From Conidiobolus incongruus B7586 (lineage: Eukaryota; Entomophthoromycota; Entomophthoromycetes; Entomophthorales; Conidiobolaceae): a stretch of DNA of 19,325 nucleotides. Position numbers and translations under genes: made by a program. How positions within the stretch are numbered: the first letter of the stretch is position 1; every line of letters begins with the position of its first letter. This document shows positions 1 through 7,950 of this stretch, one piece after another. The notes under the pieces are model-generated. The model was given only the letters and a program-made list of their open reading frames with translations, did not search any database and was not told the origin of the DNA. The stretch lies in the NCBI GenBank assembly GCA_000697335.1, contig JNEM01009841.1, positions 1-19,325 on the forward strand. Direction: 5' to 3'.

Positions 1-137
1 GGATTTGTAACCATGAAAGAATGGTGTCCAGCCTAAAGGCGTGCAATACTTATTGATTAGTGGTTCTATGGCATATAGGAATTCCCAGTATTTTTCTCAA
101 CAATAGTATTGTAGAGTAGAAGGAATGTTTGATATAG

Positions 138-146
138 TATATATAA
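138..146 (+). promoter_or_regulatory. Probable TATA box for the small secreted protein gene
   Basis: The string TATATATAA ends 72 bp before the ATG at 219, a normal spacing for a fungal TATA box and a short 5' leader. The background is AT-rich, so chance matches are common. The call rests on position rather than on the match alone. Confidence 0.35.
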
Positions 147-218
147 TCGTAAACCTTTTGAGTTTAGTAATCAGAATATCAACTAATAATTTAAATACAT
201 CATCTATACATCAATAAA

Positions 219-572
219 ATGAAATACTTTGCTGTCTTATTTGTTTTGGCTAGCGTCGTTGCCGCTCATGATGGTCCACATGATGCTGAAGGTAATGCTT
301 TGGATAATCAAGGAAACATTATTGGATTTGCCAATGGAACTAAGCCTGCTTACCCTATTCCACCTAAGCAATCTGGTAACAACTCATCCGGAAACCAGAA
401 CCAAAATCAAAGTAACAAAGTCTACCCTACTCCAATTCCCTCTCAAAACAATAACAATAACAACATCTTTTCCAATGGATTCTTCCAACAATTGATGAAA
501 TATGCTAACAACCAACAAAAGCCCAACGGACCTACAAATCAACCTTGTGATCATGGTCAACAACAAGGATAA
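219..572 (+). CDS. Small secreted Asn/Gln-rich protein, 117 aa
   Basis: I do not recognise this protein. Residues 1-16 form a clear signal peptide: Lys at position 2, a hydrophobic core, and a VVAA cleavage motif before HDGPHD. The mature form would start with His. Residues 17-41 are acidic and Gly-rich. Residues 42-117 are low complexity, with about 21 Asn and 14 Gln in the whole protein, a run of six Asn at 77-82, and Pro-rich stretches. There are several N-glycosylation sequons (N39-G-T, N54-N-S, N63-Q-S) and one Cys (C110). There is no transmembrane segment or GPI-type tail, so it is probably released or wall-associated. The ATG has A at -3. A TATA-like site lies upstream and AATAAA follows at 634-639. 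It converges with the basic-protein gene at 726-953. A fungal small secreted protein is the safest label; role unknown. Low-complexity sequence makes homology calls unreliable. Confidence 0.8.
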   Translation: MKYFAVLFVLASVVAAHDGPHDAEGNALDNQGNIIGFANGTKPAYPIPPKQSGNNSSGNQNQNQSNKVYPTPIPSQNNNNNNIFSNGFFQQLMKYANNQQKPNGPTNQPCDHGQQQG

Positions 573-725
573 AAAAATATTAAAATATCATATCATCATA
601 TCTTAAACATAATTCATTAACACTATCATCATAAATAAATAACATATAATATTAAAATAATACTCTATATATCCACTTTATTTACAAAATATTTACAATT
701 CTATAAATAATGTTGTATCAACAGA

Positions 726-953
726 TTAATCTCTGAGAGCTCTATGGAAGAGCTTTTCCATCGCTTTAGGAGCTTTCTTCAATTTTTTAGCCACATGCTT
801 CATATTGCTCAATTCTGCCATTTTTCCAACGCTATGAAACGCTTTCTTAGTACCTTTGACACTGTGTTTGGCAACTTTCTTGGATCCCTTAGTGGCAAGT
901 TTAGCAATTTTTTTAGGTCCTTTTTTAATAGATTTAAATAATTTATGAGACAT
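726..953 (-). CDS. Small Lys-rich protein with 11-residue repeats, 75 aa
   Basis: I do not recognise this protein. It has 22 Lys, 2 Arg and 5 His against only 3 acidic residues, for a net charge near +21. Residues 11-43 are three tandem 11-residue units beginning KGPKK, KGSKK and KGTKK. Less regular Lys-rich helix-like sequence follows to residue 71. An 11-residue period is three helical turns, so an amphipathic basic helix is plausible. There is no signal peptide. Possible roles by composition only are nucleic-acid binding like a linker-histone tail, membrane-active peptide, or polyanion binding. The ATG at 951-953 lies 43 bp below a TATATAAA, and AATAAA follows the stop at 677-682 on the same strand. 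That context supports a real transcribed gene. The opposite-strand frame at 744-941 is its antisense shadow. Confidence 0.7.
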   Translation of the reverse strand: MSHKLFKSIKKGPKKIAKLATKGSKKVAKHSVKGTKKAFHSVGKMAELSNMKHVAKKLKKAPKAMEKLFHRALRD

Positions 954-996
954 TTTTAATAGTTAAAAAATGATGTTGAGGATCATGATTGAATCA

Positions 997-1004
997 TTTA
1001 TATA
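997..1004 (-). promoter_or_regulatory. Probable TATA box for the Lys-rich small protein gene
   Basis: On the minus strand the sequence reads TATATAAA, 43 bp upstream of the ATG at 953-951. It is a good match at plausible spacing, in an AT-rich background. Confidence 0.4.
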
Positions 1005-1927
1005 GCTGAGTAATATAATAGATTTACTACAATGATCTATTAACTAATCTAGTAATATATGAACAATGATACACCAATTTGTGTAGATCTTTTGTTAGAG
1101 TACTTAAATTCTCCGTATAGCAGATCATAACTGGATTTAAATTCCATTCATATCAATTCATTTGGTTCTCAGTATTTGTATACAATAGATAAACGATAAC
1201 TTCAGTCACTTTTCAATTATTCGTAACATTTCAAGAATTTTATCCTATCATAAGATAATTATTTTATCTATTAATAACATCATTTATTGAGTTGAAATAA
1301 TCTGTTCATAGCATATATTATCCACTTCAACAACCATATAATCTTATGTAAATTAAAAAGATTAACCCAGAATTAAAACAGATTCTTATAACAGGTTTTA
1401 TTACACTTTTCACATCAATAGTCACATTTATTAAACCATTTTTAATTGTAAAAAAATCATGAGGATTCAAGAATATAGCATATTTTAATCAATTGAACTA
1501 GAAAATGTGTAAAATTTGATTCAAGATAATAGATTGAAAAATTATTGATATATTAATCCTCTCATTAAAACTATTATCCCAATTATAAAATCTTATCAAG
1601 CAAATTTACCATCTTAAATTTAATTGATGTAATTATTTTATCTTATCACTTAAATAATCCCATAAATAATAAAAATAGTAAATGATGAATTAATTTTTAA
1701 TTCAGAATTAGAATGACTGTGTTTATTAATTCTAACATCATTATTAACATTCCTATCTCTCATAAATACCATTATCGTTAATATATACTTTATTACTATT
1801 ATTGACTACTCAATAGTTTTTTATTTTATTTAACTTTACTCTCAGTTTGATTATTTAATGAATTGTATTTCTTAATTAATTCATTCACAATTAACATATT
1901 TTGGAAATTGATATTAAGTTGAAATTT
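1005..1927. other. AT-rich intergenic spacer, no gene seen
   Basis: I found no open frame of useful length on either strand and no tRNA-like structure. A small group of GATA-type sites (TTATCC, AGATAA and TTATCT in inverted arrangement, about 1243-1270, with another TTATC pair near 1640) lies here. In DNA this rich in A and T such sites are expected by chance, so no regulatory claim is made. The spacer must hold the promoters of the Lys-rich protein gene and of the UPF0662-like gene. Confidence 0.6.
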
Positions 1928-3256
1928 ATGACTCAAAATACTATAGTACCCGAATCTGAAGAATTAATTTATACCGAATTAGTGCAACTTCGTAGTGAGT
2001 TAAAGCGTTTAAAAAAGCAAGCTCCCAATTACGATGTAGATCAATTGAAAAGAGTTTACGAAGAATTAAATATTCAAGTTTACGAATTAATTAAAATTAG
2101 AAAGGATCAAAATAACGATTACGACGAATATTCTAATCCTGTAGATAAAATTATCGATGACGCTTACCAAATAATTAGTTTGTTTTGGATGGCTCTAGGT
2201 AAATTACATGAGAGTCCAGCTACCTATATACAATTGGTGTCCATTCAACAGTGTTTGGACCATTTGTTAGAGTTTGGAGTGTATACCCTGGACGATTTGC
2301 TACCATTTCAAAATAGACTGAATGAATTGGCTGATATTCTCAAAGTTACTGAAGATAAAGTCAAATCCAAGAATTATCCTCCTCGCTCTATTTGTTTAAG
2401 AACTTTAGTTATTAAAAAGCTGGGCCAGTGTCGAAACTCCCTCAAGAAATTAATGGACCAGTGGGAATACCGTAGTGACGAACTCGTGCCAATTCAGGAT
2501 CGTCTCATTCAAATTAGACGAGAATTAGCTATTTACGTGAATCAAAAGATTGACGATAAAGATGTCATTTCGAGATTCCATGCCGAATTGAAAGAATTGG
2601 ACAAATTGAGAATTGATGGAAAATTTATCGGCCCGGATGGACTACCCTTAAAAGGTCAAACTCAGGTCATTGGTCTTATGGAAGAGTGTTTGGAAGCAAT
2701 TGAAGAAATCCAAACTTCTAACAGCCAAGAGCCCTCCACTTTTTCTCCTACTCATCAGAAACTTTTCAGTTTGCGTCGAGAACTTCATAATCTTTACTTA
2801 GTTAGGCGGTGGACTTTGAGAGAGACCGATTTGATCAAATACCAACACCAACTTAATGAAATTGATGCCACATGCCAGAATGGTGTCTACTACGACGAAA
2901 ATGGCCAACCCTTAACCAACCAAGTACTACTCCACTTCTTAGTTCAAAAATGCTACTCTCTATTGTACAAATTACTATCTGCTTCCGAGCCCGTTGCCGA
3001 AGCCCTTATTCCCATTTACAATCAGATTCTAACTCTTCGCAAATGTTTATACGAAGTCAAAAAACTAGGAGGTCCATTTGCCCTTCGAGAACTCTTCCCT
3101 TACCAAATTAAATTTAGTAGCATTGAAAACTTGATGACCAATGGTCAATTCTTGGATACTGAAGGTCAAGCGCCGGAAGGTCAAGTGATTTTACAGGCAT
3201 TGTTGAAGGAATGCAAAGATATTCTATACCAGTTGAAGGACATGGTCGAAGATTAA
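1928..3256 (+). CDS. UPF0662/DUF2408-like repeat protein, 442 aa
   Basis: This matches my memory of the fungal UPF0662 family (S. pombe C30C2.08 type, Pfam DUF2408), which has no established function. The protein is all-helical in character, with no signal peptide or membrane segment, so it is probably cytosolic. It contains about five degenerate units of 75-80 residues, near 12-93, 99-176, 186-261, 276-350 and 359-437. The last three are clearest. Each runs from L-x-P/S-I/L-x3-L-x2-LR-x2-L, through a Y/F-Q-x3-L segment, to G-x-F/Y-x-D-x2-G-x-P-x3-Q and a final L-x-E/K-C-x3-L-x2-L helix. The start is the ATG at 1928. A longer reading from 1901 would begin with TTG and adds nine unconserved residues. 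There are no introns. AATAAA occurs at 3358-3363. Confidence 0.85.
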   Translation: MTQNTIVPESEELIYTELVQLRSELKRLKKQAPNYDVDQLKRVYEELNIQVYELIKIRKDQNNDYDEYSNPVDKIIDDAYQIISLFWMALGKLHESPATYIQLVSIQQCLDHLLEFGVYTLDDLLPFQNRLNELADILKVTEDKVKSKNYPPRSICLRTLVIKKLGQCRNSLKKLMDQWEYRSDELVPIQDRLIQIRRELAIYVNQKIDDKDVISRFHAELKELDKLRIDGKFIGPDGLPLKGQTQVIGLMEECLEAIEEIQTSNSQEPSTFSPTHQKLFSLRRELHNLYLVRRWTLRETDLIKYQHQLNEIDATCQNGVYYDENGQPLTNQVLLHFLVQKCYSLLYKLLSASEPVAEALIPIYNQILTLRKCLYEVKKLGGPFALRELFPYQIKFSSIENLMTNGQFLDTEGQAPEGQVILQALLKECKDILYQLKDMVED

Positions 3257-3740
3257 ATATTTACTACCTGACATTTTATTTTCATTTTTTAATTATTTTA
3301 CATCCTGAATAATTAGTATATTTTTCTAATTATTTTATTTAATTACGATAATTTAAATAAAATAATTTTTATTATTATGGTTTGATTTATATGATTTTAT
3401 TGACTATTAATCTGGCTTTATATATTATGTTTGTTTGATAAAATAATTTTGATACACATATTTGGAGATCTAGATATAATCAATCTCAATATTCGCTTAA
3501 CTCTTATGAATATAAAATTCGAAATGAAGCATATTACAAATTTGTAAAATTAGTTGGTATAACACTAACCAATAATAAGATCATTTTGTGAATGTAATCT
3601 AGTAATATAATAACTTAACGAGATAAAATGATTATTTTGTAAAGAATATTCAAAACATCTTTGAATAAAACTATAATCCACTATAAAACATCCAAGAATA
3701 ATTTATTATTATTATTAAAATTTAATGCACAATATAGAAC
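3257..3740. other. Intergenic spacer between convergent genes
   Basis: This AT-rich spacer contains the 3' ends of the UPF0662-like gene (+) and the AP-2 sigma gene (-). AATAAA is seen at 3358-3363 on the plus strand and at 3702-3707 on the minus strand. No further coding or RNA gene was recognised. Confidence 0.6.
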
Positions 3741-4280
3741 TCATTCCAATTTATCTAAATGATCTAACCTAGTTAAAATAACCGTTTTGGAAGTTTCTTC
3801 AATTTCACCAGCTAAGAAACACTCGTCCAATATAGCGTACACTTTATAAAAATTAAATACCAAATCCAACTCGCAAACATTACCGAAAAATGCATCTAAT
3901 ACTTCGACAAAGAGGTGAATTGCTTCTAAATAAGCTAATTCGTTATCATTCGCATCCACGCAGAAACAGAAGAATAAACCAGCGTATCTTCTATAAACTA
4001 TTTTATAATTTCTAAACTAAATAGATATTAATCTCTAGTCATAATGAATATATAGATAAATTACTTCAACAAAGTTACTTTGATATTTTTGGTCTCTAGA
4101 AGCTATTAAACGGTGTACTTCTCCTTTAATCTTAATCTTTTCATTATCTTCATAAGGTACGTACCACTTAGCTAATCTCGTTTTACCTTGTCTATTTTGA
4201 ACTAAAATAAATCGAATCTAAATTTTAATAATTAAATATTAATTTTTATAATATTAATCTATTAATATGAATATTACCAT
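3741..4280 (-). CDS. APS2: AP-2 adaptor complex sigma subunit, 143 aa, three exons
   Basis: The sigma subunit is the small core chain of the AP-2 clathrin adaptor, which works in endocytosis at the plasma membrane. Exons on the minus strand are 4280-4278 (the ATG alone), 4217-4065 (51 codons) and 4016-3741 (91 codons and TGA). Introns are 60 and 48 bp, both GT..TTTAG and both between codons. The spliced protein has 143 residues against 142 in human AP2S1 and aligns along its whole length. Diagnostic stretches are [19 protein letters not shown] at the N-terminus, [16 protein letters not shown] across the second junction, and [29 protein letters not shown] and [10 protein letters not shown] in the last exon. 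[15 protein letters not shown] and the full-length match favour AP-2 over AP-1 sigma. It is divergent from the Rab prenyltransferase gene, 283 bp away. Confidence 0.95.
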
Positions 4281-4563
4281 TATTAAATATCAAATATTAT
4301 ATATTTTTAGAATTAAATTTAGAATAAATGATTAATTTTGTTTTATTAATAATTGTTGAATAATGGATTACAATTAACAATATTTATATAAGTTATTATT
4401 AATCTATTATGGGAATTTTATAAAGGTGACTTGGGAAATTTAATACAATGTTAGAAATCCCATACAATGATATCAATTTTTAGTTAAATTTTAAATGATG
4501 TAAAATTTAAGTGACATTTATTCAATGCAATTAAAGTATAATATTAAACTAATATAATTAAAA
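4281..4563. promoter_or_regulatory. Shared divergent promoter region, AP-2 sigma / RabGGTase beta
   Basis: This is the only space between two divergent start codons, so it must carry both promoters. Three related copies of a motif are visible: GGGAATTT at 4411-4418, GGGAAATTT at 4433-4441, and on the minus strand ATGGGATTTC at 4454-4463. The octamer ATACAATG occurs twice, at 4443-4450 and 4463-4470. I know no factor for these. Their functional role is inference. Confidence 0.5.
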
Positions 4564-5863
4564 ATGACAACTCAAGAAAATTATCAATCTTTAAACATTG
4601 ATAAACATGTTGAATTTATTAAAAATTTGGATAATGTAACTTAGTAATTTATCATTACAAACGTAATTTTTAAAACATCAATTTTAGCATGAAAACAGTA
4701 TCGAATATCACTACTCTCTACATTTAAAAATAAGTGCTATTTACTGGAGTTCGACATCGTTATTTTTATTAAATCGTCCAGATGTTTTTAATCCCGATGA
4801 TATTGTGAAGTTTATTTTAAGTTGTCAAAATGAAGATAACGGATTTGGTGGTTATCCTAATCATGATTCTCATATTTTATATACTTTAAGTGCTATTCAA
4901 GCACTTGTAATTTATAATAGGTTGGATGCTATTGATGTAGATAAAGTTGCTCAATGTAAGTCACATTGATTATTATTTATCATGAATAATTGCTAATCAA
5001 TTGTTTATAGATATTGCTTCACTTCAGCTACCTTCAGGAGCTTTTCAAGGTGATAATTGGGGCGAAATCGATACCCGATTCAGTTATATTGCAATCAACG
5101 CTTTAACTCTATTGAACCGACTACATTTAATCGATATCCCAAAAACCACCCAATTCATCGTTTCTTGTCAAAACTATGATGGGGGGTTCGGCGCAGTACC
5201 AAATGCTGAATCTCATTCAGGCCAAGGTTTTAATAATTTTTTTATTTTTTAATTTAATTAAATAATATTTGTAATATTTAGTATTTTGTTGTGTTGGTGC
5301 TTTATGCATTTTAAATCAATTGGATTTAATTGATCAAGATAGTTTATGCTGGTGGCTTTCAGAGCGTCAACTACCTTGTGGGGGGCTTAATGGCAGACCC
5401 GAAAAGAAAGAAGATGTAATATTCAAGTTTATATATAATTTGTATAATATTAATTTGTAATGAATTAGGTATGTTATTCTTGGTGGGTTTTATCTAGTTT
5501 AGCTATGTTAAATAAGATTAATTGGATTAATAAAGATGCTTTAATTCAATTTATTTTAAATACTCAAGTAATTTATAAAATATTTAATATTTTAAAATAT
5601 CCACAGGGGTTAATAATTTTCTAGGATCCTGAGACTGGTGGTTTAGGAGACCGTCCAGGTAATATGGGTGATGTTTTTCATACATTATTTGGTATTGCAG
5701 GTAGAGTTCATTTATAAACAAGTCATGGATTTGTACTGATTGTTTTTCAGCTTTATCCTTGTTAGGATATGAAGGATTAGAAAAAGTAGATCCCAGATAT
5801 TGTATGCCAGTGTCTACGATGCCATCATATATACCCAAATTTGAATATAATTTAGATAATTGA
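4564..5863 (+). CDS. BET2: Rab geranylgeranyltransferase (type II) beta subunit, 325 aa, seven exons
   Basis: This is the catalytic beta subunit of Rab geranylgeranyltransferase, which adds geranylgeranyl groups to C-terminal cysteines of Rab GTPases presented by the escort protein. Exons are 4564-4635, 4688-4955, 5011-5226, 5282-5415, 5469-5567, 5625-5700 and 5751-5863. The six introns are 50-57 bp. The spliced product is 325 residues, close to yeast Bet2 (325) and human RABGGTB (331). Prenyltransferase repeats are marked by [57 protein letters not shown] and [11 protein letters not shown]. The zinc ligands are D230, C232 and H282, in DVCYSWW and [10 protein letters not shown]. Intron 4 falls between D230 and V231. 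Intron 3 has an unusual GTTTTA donor; the other donors are GTAA or GTAG. Intron 2 has a TGCTAAT branch-site candidate. AATAAA lies at 5876-5881. Confidence 0.96.
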
Positions 5864-5939
5864 TTACAGCAAAATAATAAATTTTAAATATTTTCTTTGT
5901 TTTATTTAATAAACATACTCTTTATCTCAATAACATTAT

Positions 5940-7010
5940 TTATTTCTTCTTTGACCAAAAAGATTGAGCATTGGGATCGTGTACCTTTAAGGGGTGCTTC
6001 TTCAATTGGGGAATTCCTAAGTAAGCTCTAACAGCGGGTTGATTGAAAGTGAGAATTTGAGCAATAGAGAAAAAGTTAGAACAGATCCAGTACAAATGAA
6101 CGGAAGCGGGTAAATCTAAAGTGAAATAGGTCATGATGGGAATAGTGAGACGGAGGAAGTTTTTGACAGCAGGAGGCTGGGAAGAGGCACCAGATTTTCC
6201 GAGTTCTGAACCTAATTCCATAATGGCTAAGAAACCGAGGGATGACATGATGGGAAGAGCCCATGTGGGGTCAGCAACAGCCAAGTTAGTGAACCAAAGA
6301 AGACCTCCATCAAGGAATTGAGGAACGGGTAAGTTGGACATGCTTCTCAAAGCAATAAAGAAAGAAATCATGACAGGAGCCTGCATGAGGGGAAGAGCGA
6401 GAATTTTGAAGGGGTTAATATCATGTTTTTTGTACAAAGCCATCATTTGAGAAGAAGCAGCTTGTAAAGCAATAGGATCTTGACTCTCTCTAGCTCTTTC
6501 TAATTTCTTGGTAATTGATTCCATTTCAGGCTTAACATTATGGAAACGAGCTGAAGCTTTTTGAAGCTTAACAATAATAGGTAACATGGCAATTCTAACA
6601 ATAACAGTAGTAAGAGCAATAGTACCCCACCAAGGTAATCCAGAGAAAACATTAACAGCTTCTAACATCGCTTCAAGTAAACCAACGGGAGTATAATTAA
6701 CAAGACCCATGGCTTTGAGATCTCCTAATTGAAGGGCAGGATGAGATAAGGTTTCAGCAGCATTAGTAGCAATTTCAGTAGCATTAGAAACGATTTCAGG
6801 AGCGGGGGCAGCTTGAGTAGAGTTGAATCTAGCACTAATTAAGCTTGAAGAATACAAAGTGTAACGAGCAGCGTTATTTTGACTCTTATTCAATAAGTTG
6901 GCGTATTGGCGAGTTCCAACGGTAAATTGACGAGTTGAAACAGTAGATGGTTTAATATATCTCAAAGCAGGAGCTGCCGATTTTGACAAAAATCTATTTA
7001 ATAAAGCCAT
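5940..7010 (-). CDS. OXA1: Mitochondrial inner-membrane insertase OXA1 (YidC/Oxa1/Alb3 family), 356 aa
   Basis: Oxa1 inserts mitochondrially made and some imported proteins into the inner membrane. Residues 1 to about 65 are rich in Arg, Ser, Ala and Thr with almost no acids, a typical matrix-targeting presequence, and include RQF/RQY-type cleavage candidates. The YidC/Oxa1 core spans about 125-325. Hydrophobic segments lie near 126-148, 203-222, 250-268 and 285-322. R139 in TVIVRIAMLPI fits the conserved groove Arg of the family. Between the first two core segments is the charged matrix loop (about 149-200), ending MALYKKHDINPFK. The conserved PASVHLYWICSNFFSIAQ is at 301-318. The C-terminal tail is basic (KKHPLKV, SKKK) but short compared with the long ribosome-binding tail of yeast Oxa1. 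It is intronless. The stop lies 76 bp from that of the Rab prenyltransferase gene, with opposed AATAAA signals between (5901-5906 on this strand). Confidence 0.95.
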   Translation of the reverse strand: MALLNRFLSKSAAPALRYIKPSTVSTRQFTVGTRQYANLLNKSQNNAARYTLYSSSLISARFNSTQAAPAPEIVSNATEIATNAAETLSHPALQLGDLKAMGLVNYTPVGLLEAMLEAVNVFSGLPWWGTIALTTVIVRIAMLPIIVKLQKASARFHNVKPEMESITKKLERARESQDPIALQAASSQMMALYKKHDINPFKILALPLMQAPVMISFFIALRSMSNLPVPQFLDGGLLWFTNLAVADPTWALPIMSSLGFLAIMELGSELGKSGASSQPPAVKNFLRLTIPIMTYFTLDLPASVHLYWICSNFFSIAQILTFNQPAVRAYLGIPQLKKHPLKVHDPNAQSFWSKKK

Positions 7011-7239
7011 TCTATTAAACTTGATAAATAAAATATTAATAAATAAATAAAGTTAGTATATTATAAATTTATATAATATAATTAAGTCTATTAAATTGAA
7101 TCAAATTATGAATGAGCCAACTCGTATTTTATTTTCCGAATCAATATTATGTTAATAACATTGATTTACACATTTCTCAAATTATGGGTAATTATATTTT
7201 CAATTCAATTCAAAGAATGCTAATTATGAAATTTTAAGA
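7011..7239. other. OXA1 upstream region
   Basis: This AT-rich stretch must contain the OXA1 promoter. TATATAAA on the minus strand at 7068-7075 lies 57 bp from the ATG and is the best TATA candidate, although similar strings are common here. No other gene is seen. Confidence 0.4.
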
Positions 7240-7950
7240 CTTGACTACCCAAAGTGGTGTAATATAAAGTGAAATATCTTCCAAATAGATCTAATTTATT
7301 CATATCTTCCAATGACTTATAAGTAAGTCGCTTAAATTTTTGACAAGTCAAAGTCTTCTTAAATGATACTGAGAAGGGATCGAATAAATCATCTTTGTTT
7401 TAATTTTTGATAGCTCAGTGTTATCATGATGAGTTGCTAGTGATAAGACTTCATAAAGTTTGTTTTGCCATGATGGATGGGAATAACTAGCTCTCCATGT
7501 GTGGTCACTTTGATTCAAAAGCATTTAGCAAAGAGTTTGAAATTCTAATTAGGGATAAGCTTCTTGATGACAAAAATATAAATGGTAGGATGGTTTGTAA
7601 TCCAAATTGCTAAAATACCTTTGAGTTTAGCAATTGATTCATTTGAATATCCAGTAAAGCATATTTGTCCAGTCTCTTATAATAGCCATTTCGCTAGATA
7701 GAGTGATCGAATCATGGGGACCCATGAAAATCAGATCCTATGGATTGAAGTCCGGTTGCTTATAGATCAAATATTGGTTAATAAATTGAAGATTGCTCAA
7801 AATAAATTTTACTTTGGGCGGAATTTGATAAACATCGTGATGGTGATGAATATTGAGTGGAATGACTTGGTTGGTTGGATTGATAACTACATGATAAAAT
7901 AAAAGCTCTAAACCGAGTATATTGGTTTCTATTGAAGTATATTAATGTAA
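7240..7950 (-). pseudogene. GC-richer island, possible decayed coding sequence
   Basis: This block is clearly less AT-rich than the DNA on both sides and keeps many CpG sites, as the real genes do. Read on the minus strand it has coding character. A frame from about 7946 down to 7733 is open for about 70 codons, is followed by one stop, and then runs open for about 35 more. A second reading from an ATG at 7522-7524 is open for 58 codons to 7348. No complete gene can be drawn, even allowing short introns like those of the neighbours. I recognise no family; IPPKVKFILSNL near the beginning is only vaguely F-box-like. Alternatives are a fast-evolving gene with introns I failed to place, or a non-coding region. 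The plus-strand frame at 7714-7902 is less convincing. Confidence 0.25.

Noticed and set aside
1-45. End of a neighbouring gene
   Set aside because: The first bases are less AT-rich and a short frame ends at 34-36, but eleven codons are too few to support a call on either strand.
744-941. 65-codon plus-strand frame opposite the Lys-rich gene
   Set aside because: It is the exact antisense of the Lys-rich coding region. Its Phe-rich product mirrors the Lys codons on the other strand.
1240-1270. GATA-factor site cluster
   Set aside because: The sites are real matches but expected by chance in DNA of this composition.
1901-1927. Longer start for the UPF0662-like protein
   Set aside because: The codon at 1901 is TTG, not ATG. 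The first ATG is at 1928 and the extra nine residues show no conservation.
5584-5838. 84-codon minus-strand frame opposite the Rab prenyltransferase
   Set aside because: It runs antisense across two conserved exons and an intron of a well-matched gene.
6076-6321. Two 62-codon frames inside OXA1
   Set aside because: They are out-of-frame shadows of a full-length conserved gene.
7714-7902. 62-codon plus-strand frame in the GC-richer island
   Set aside because: No similarity is recognised, and the minus-strand reading of the same DNA is open for longer and more gene-like.
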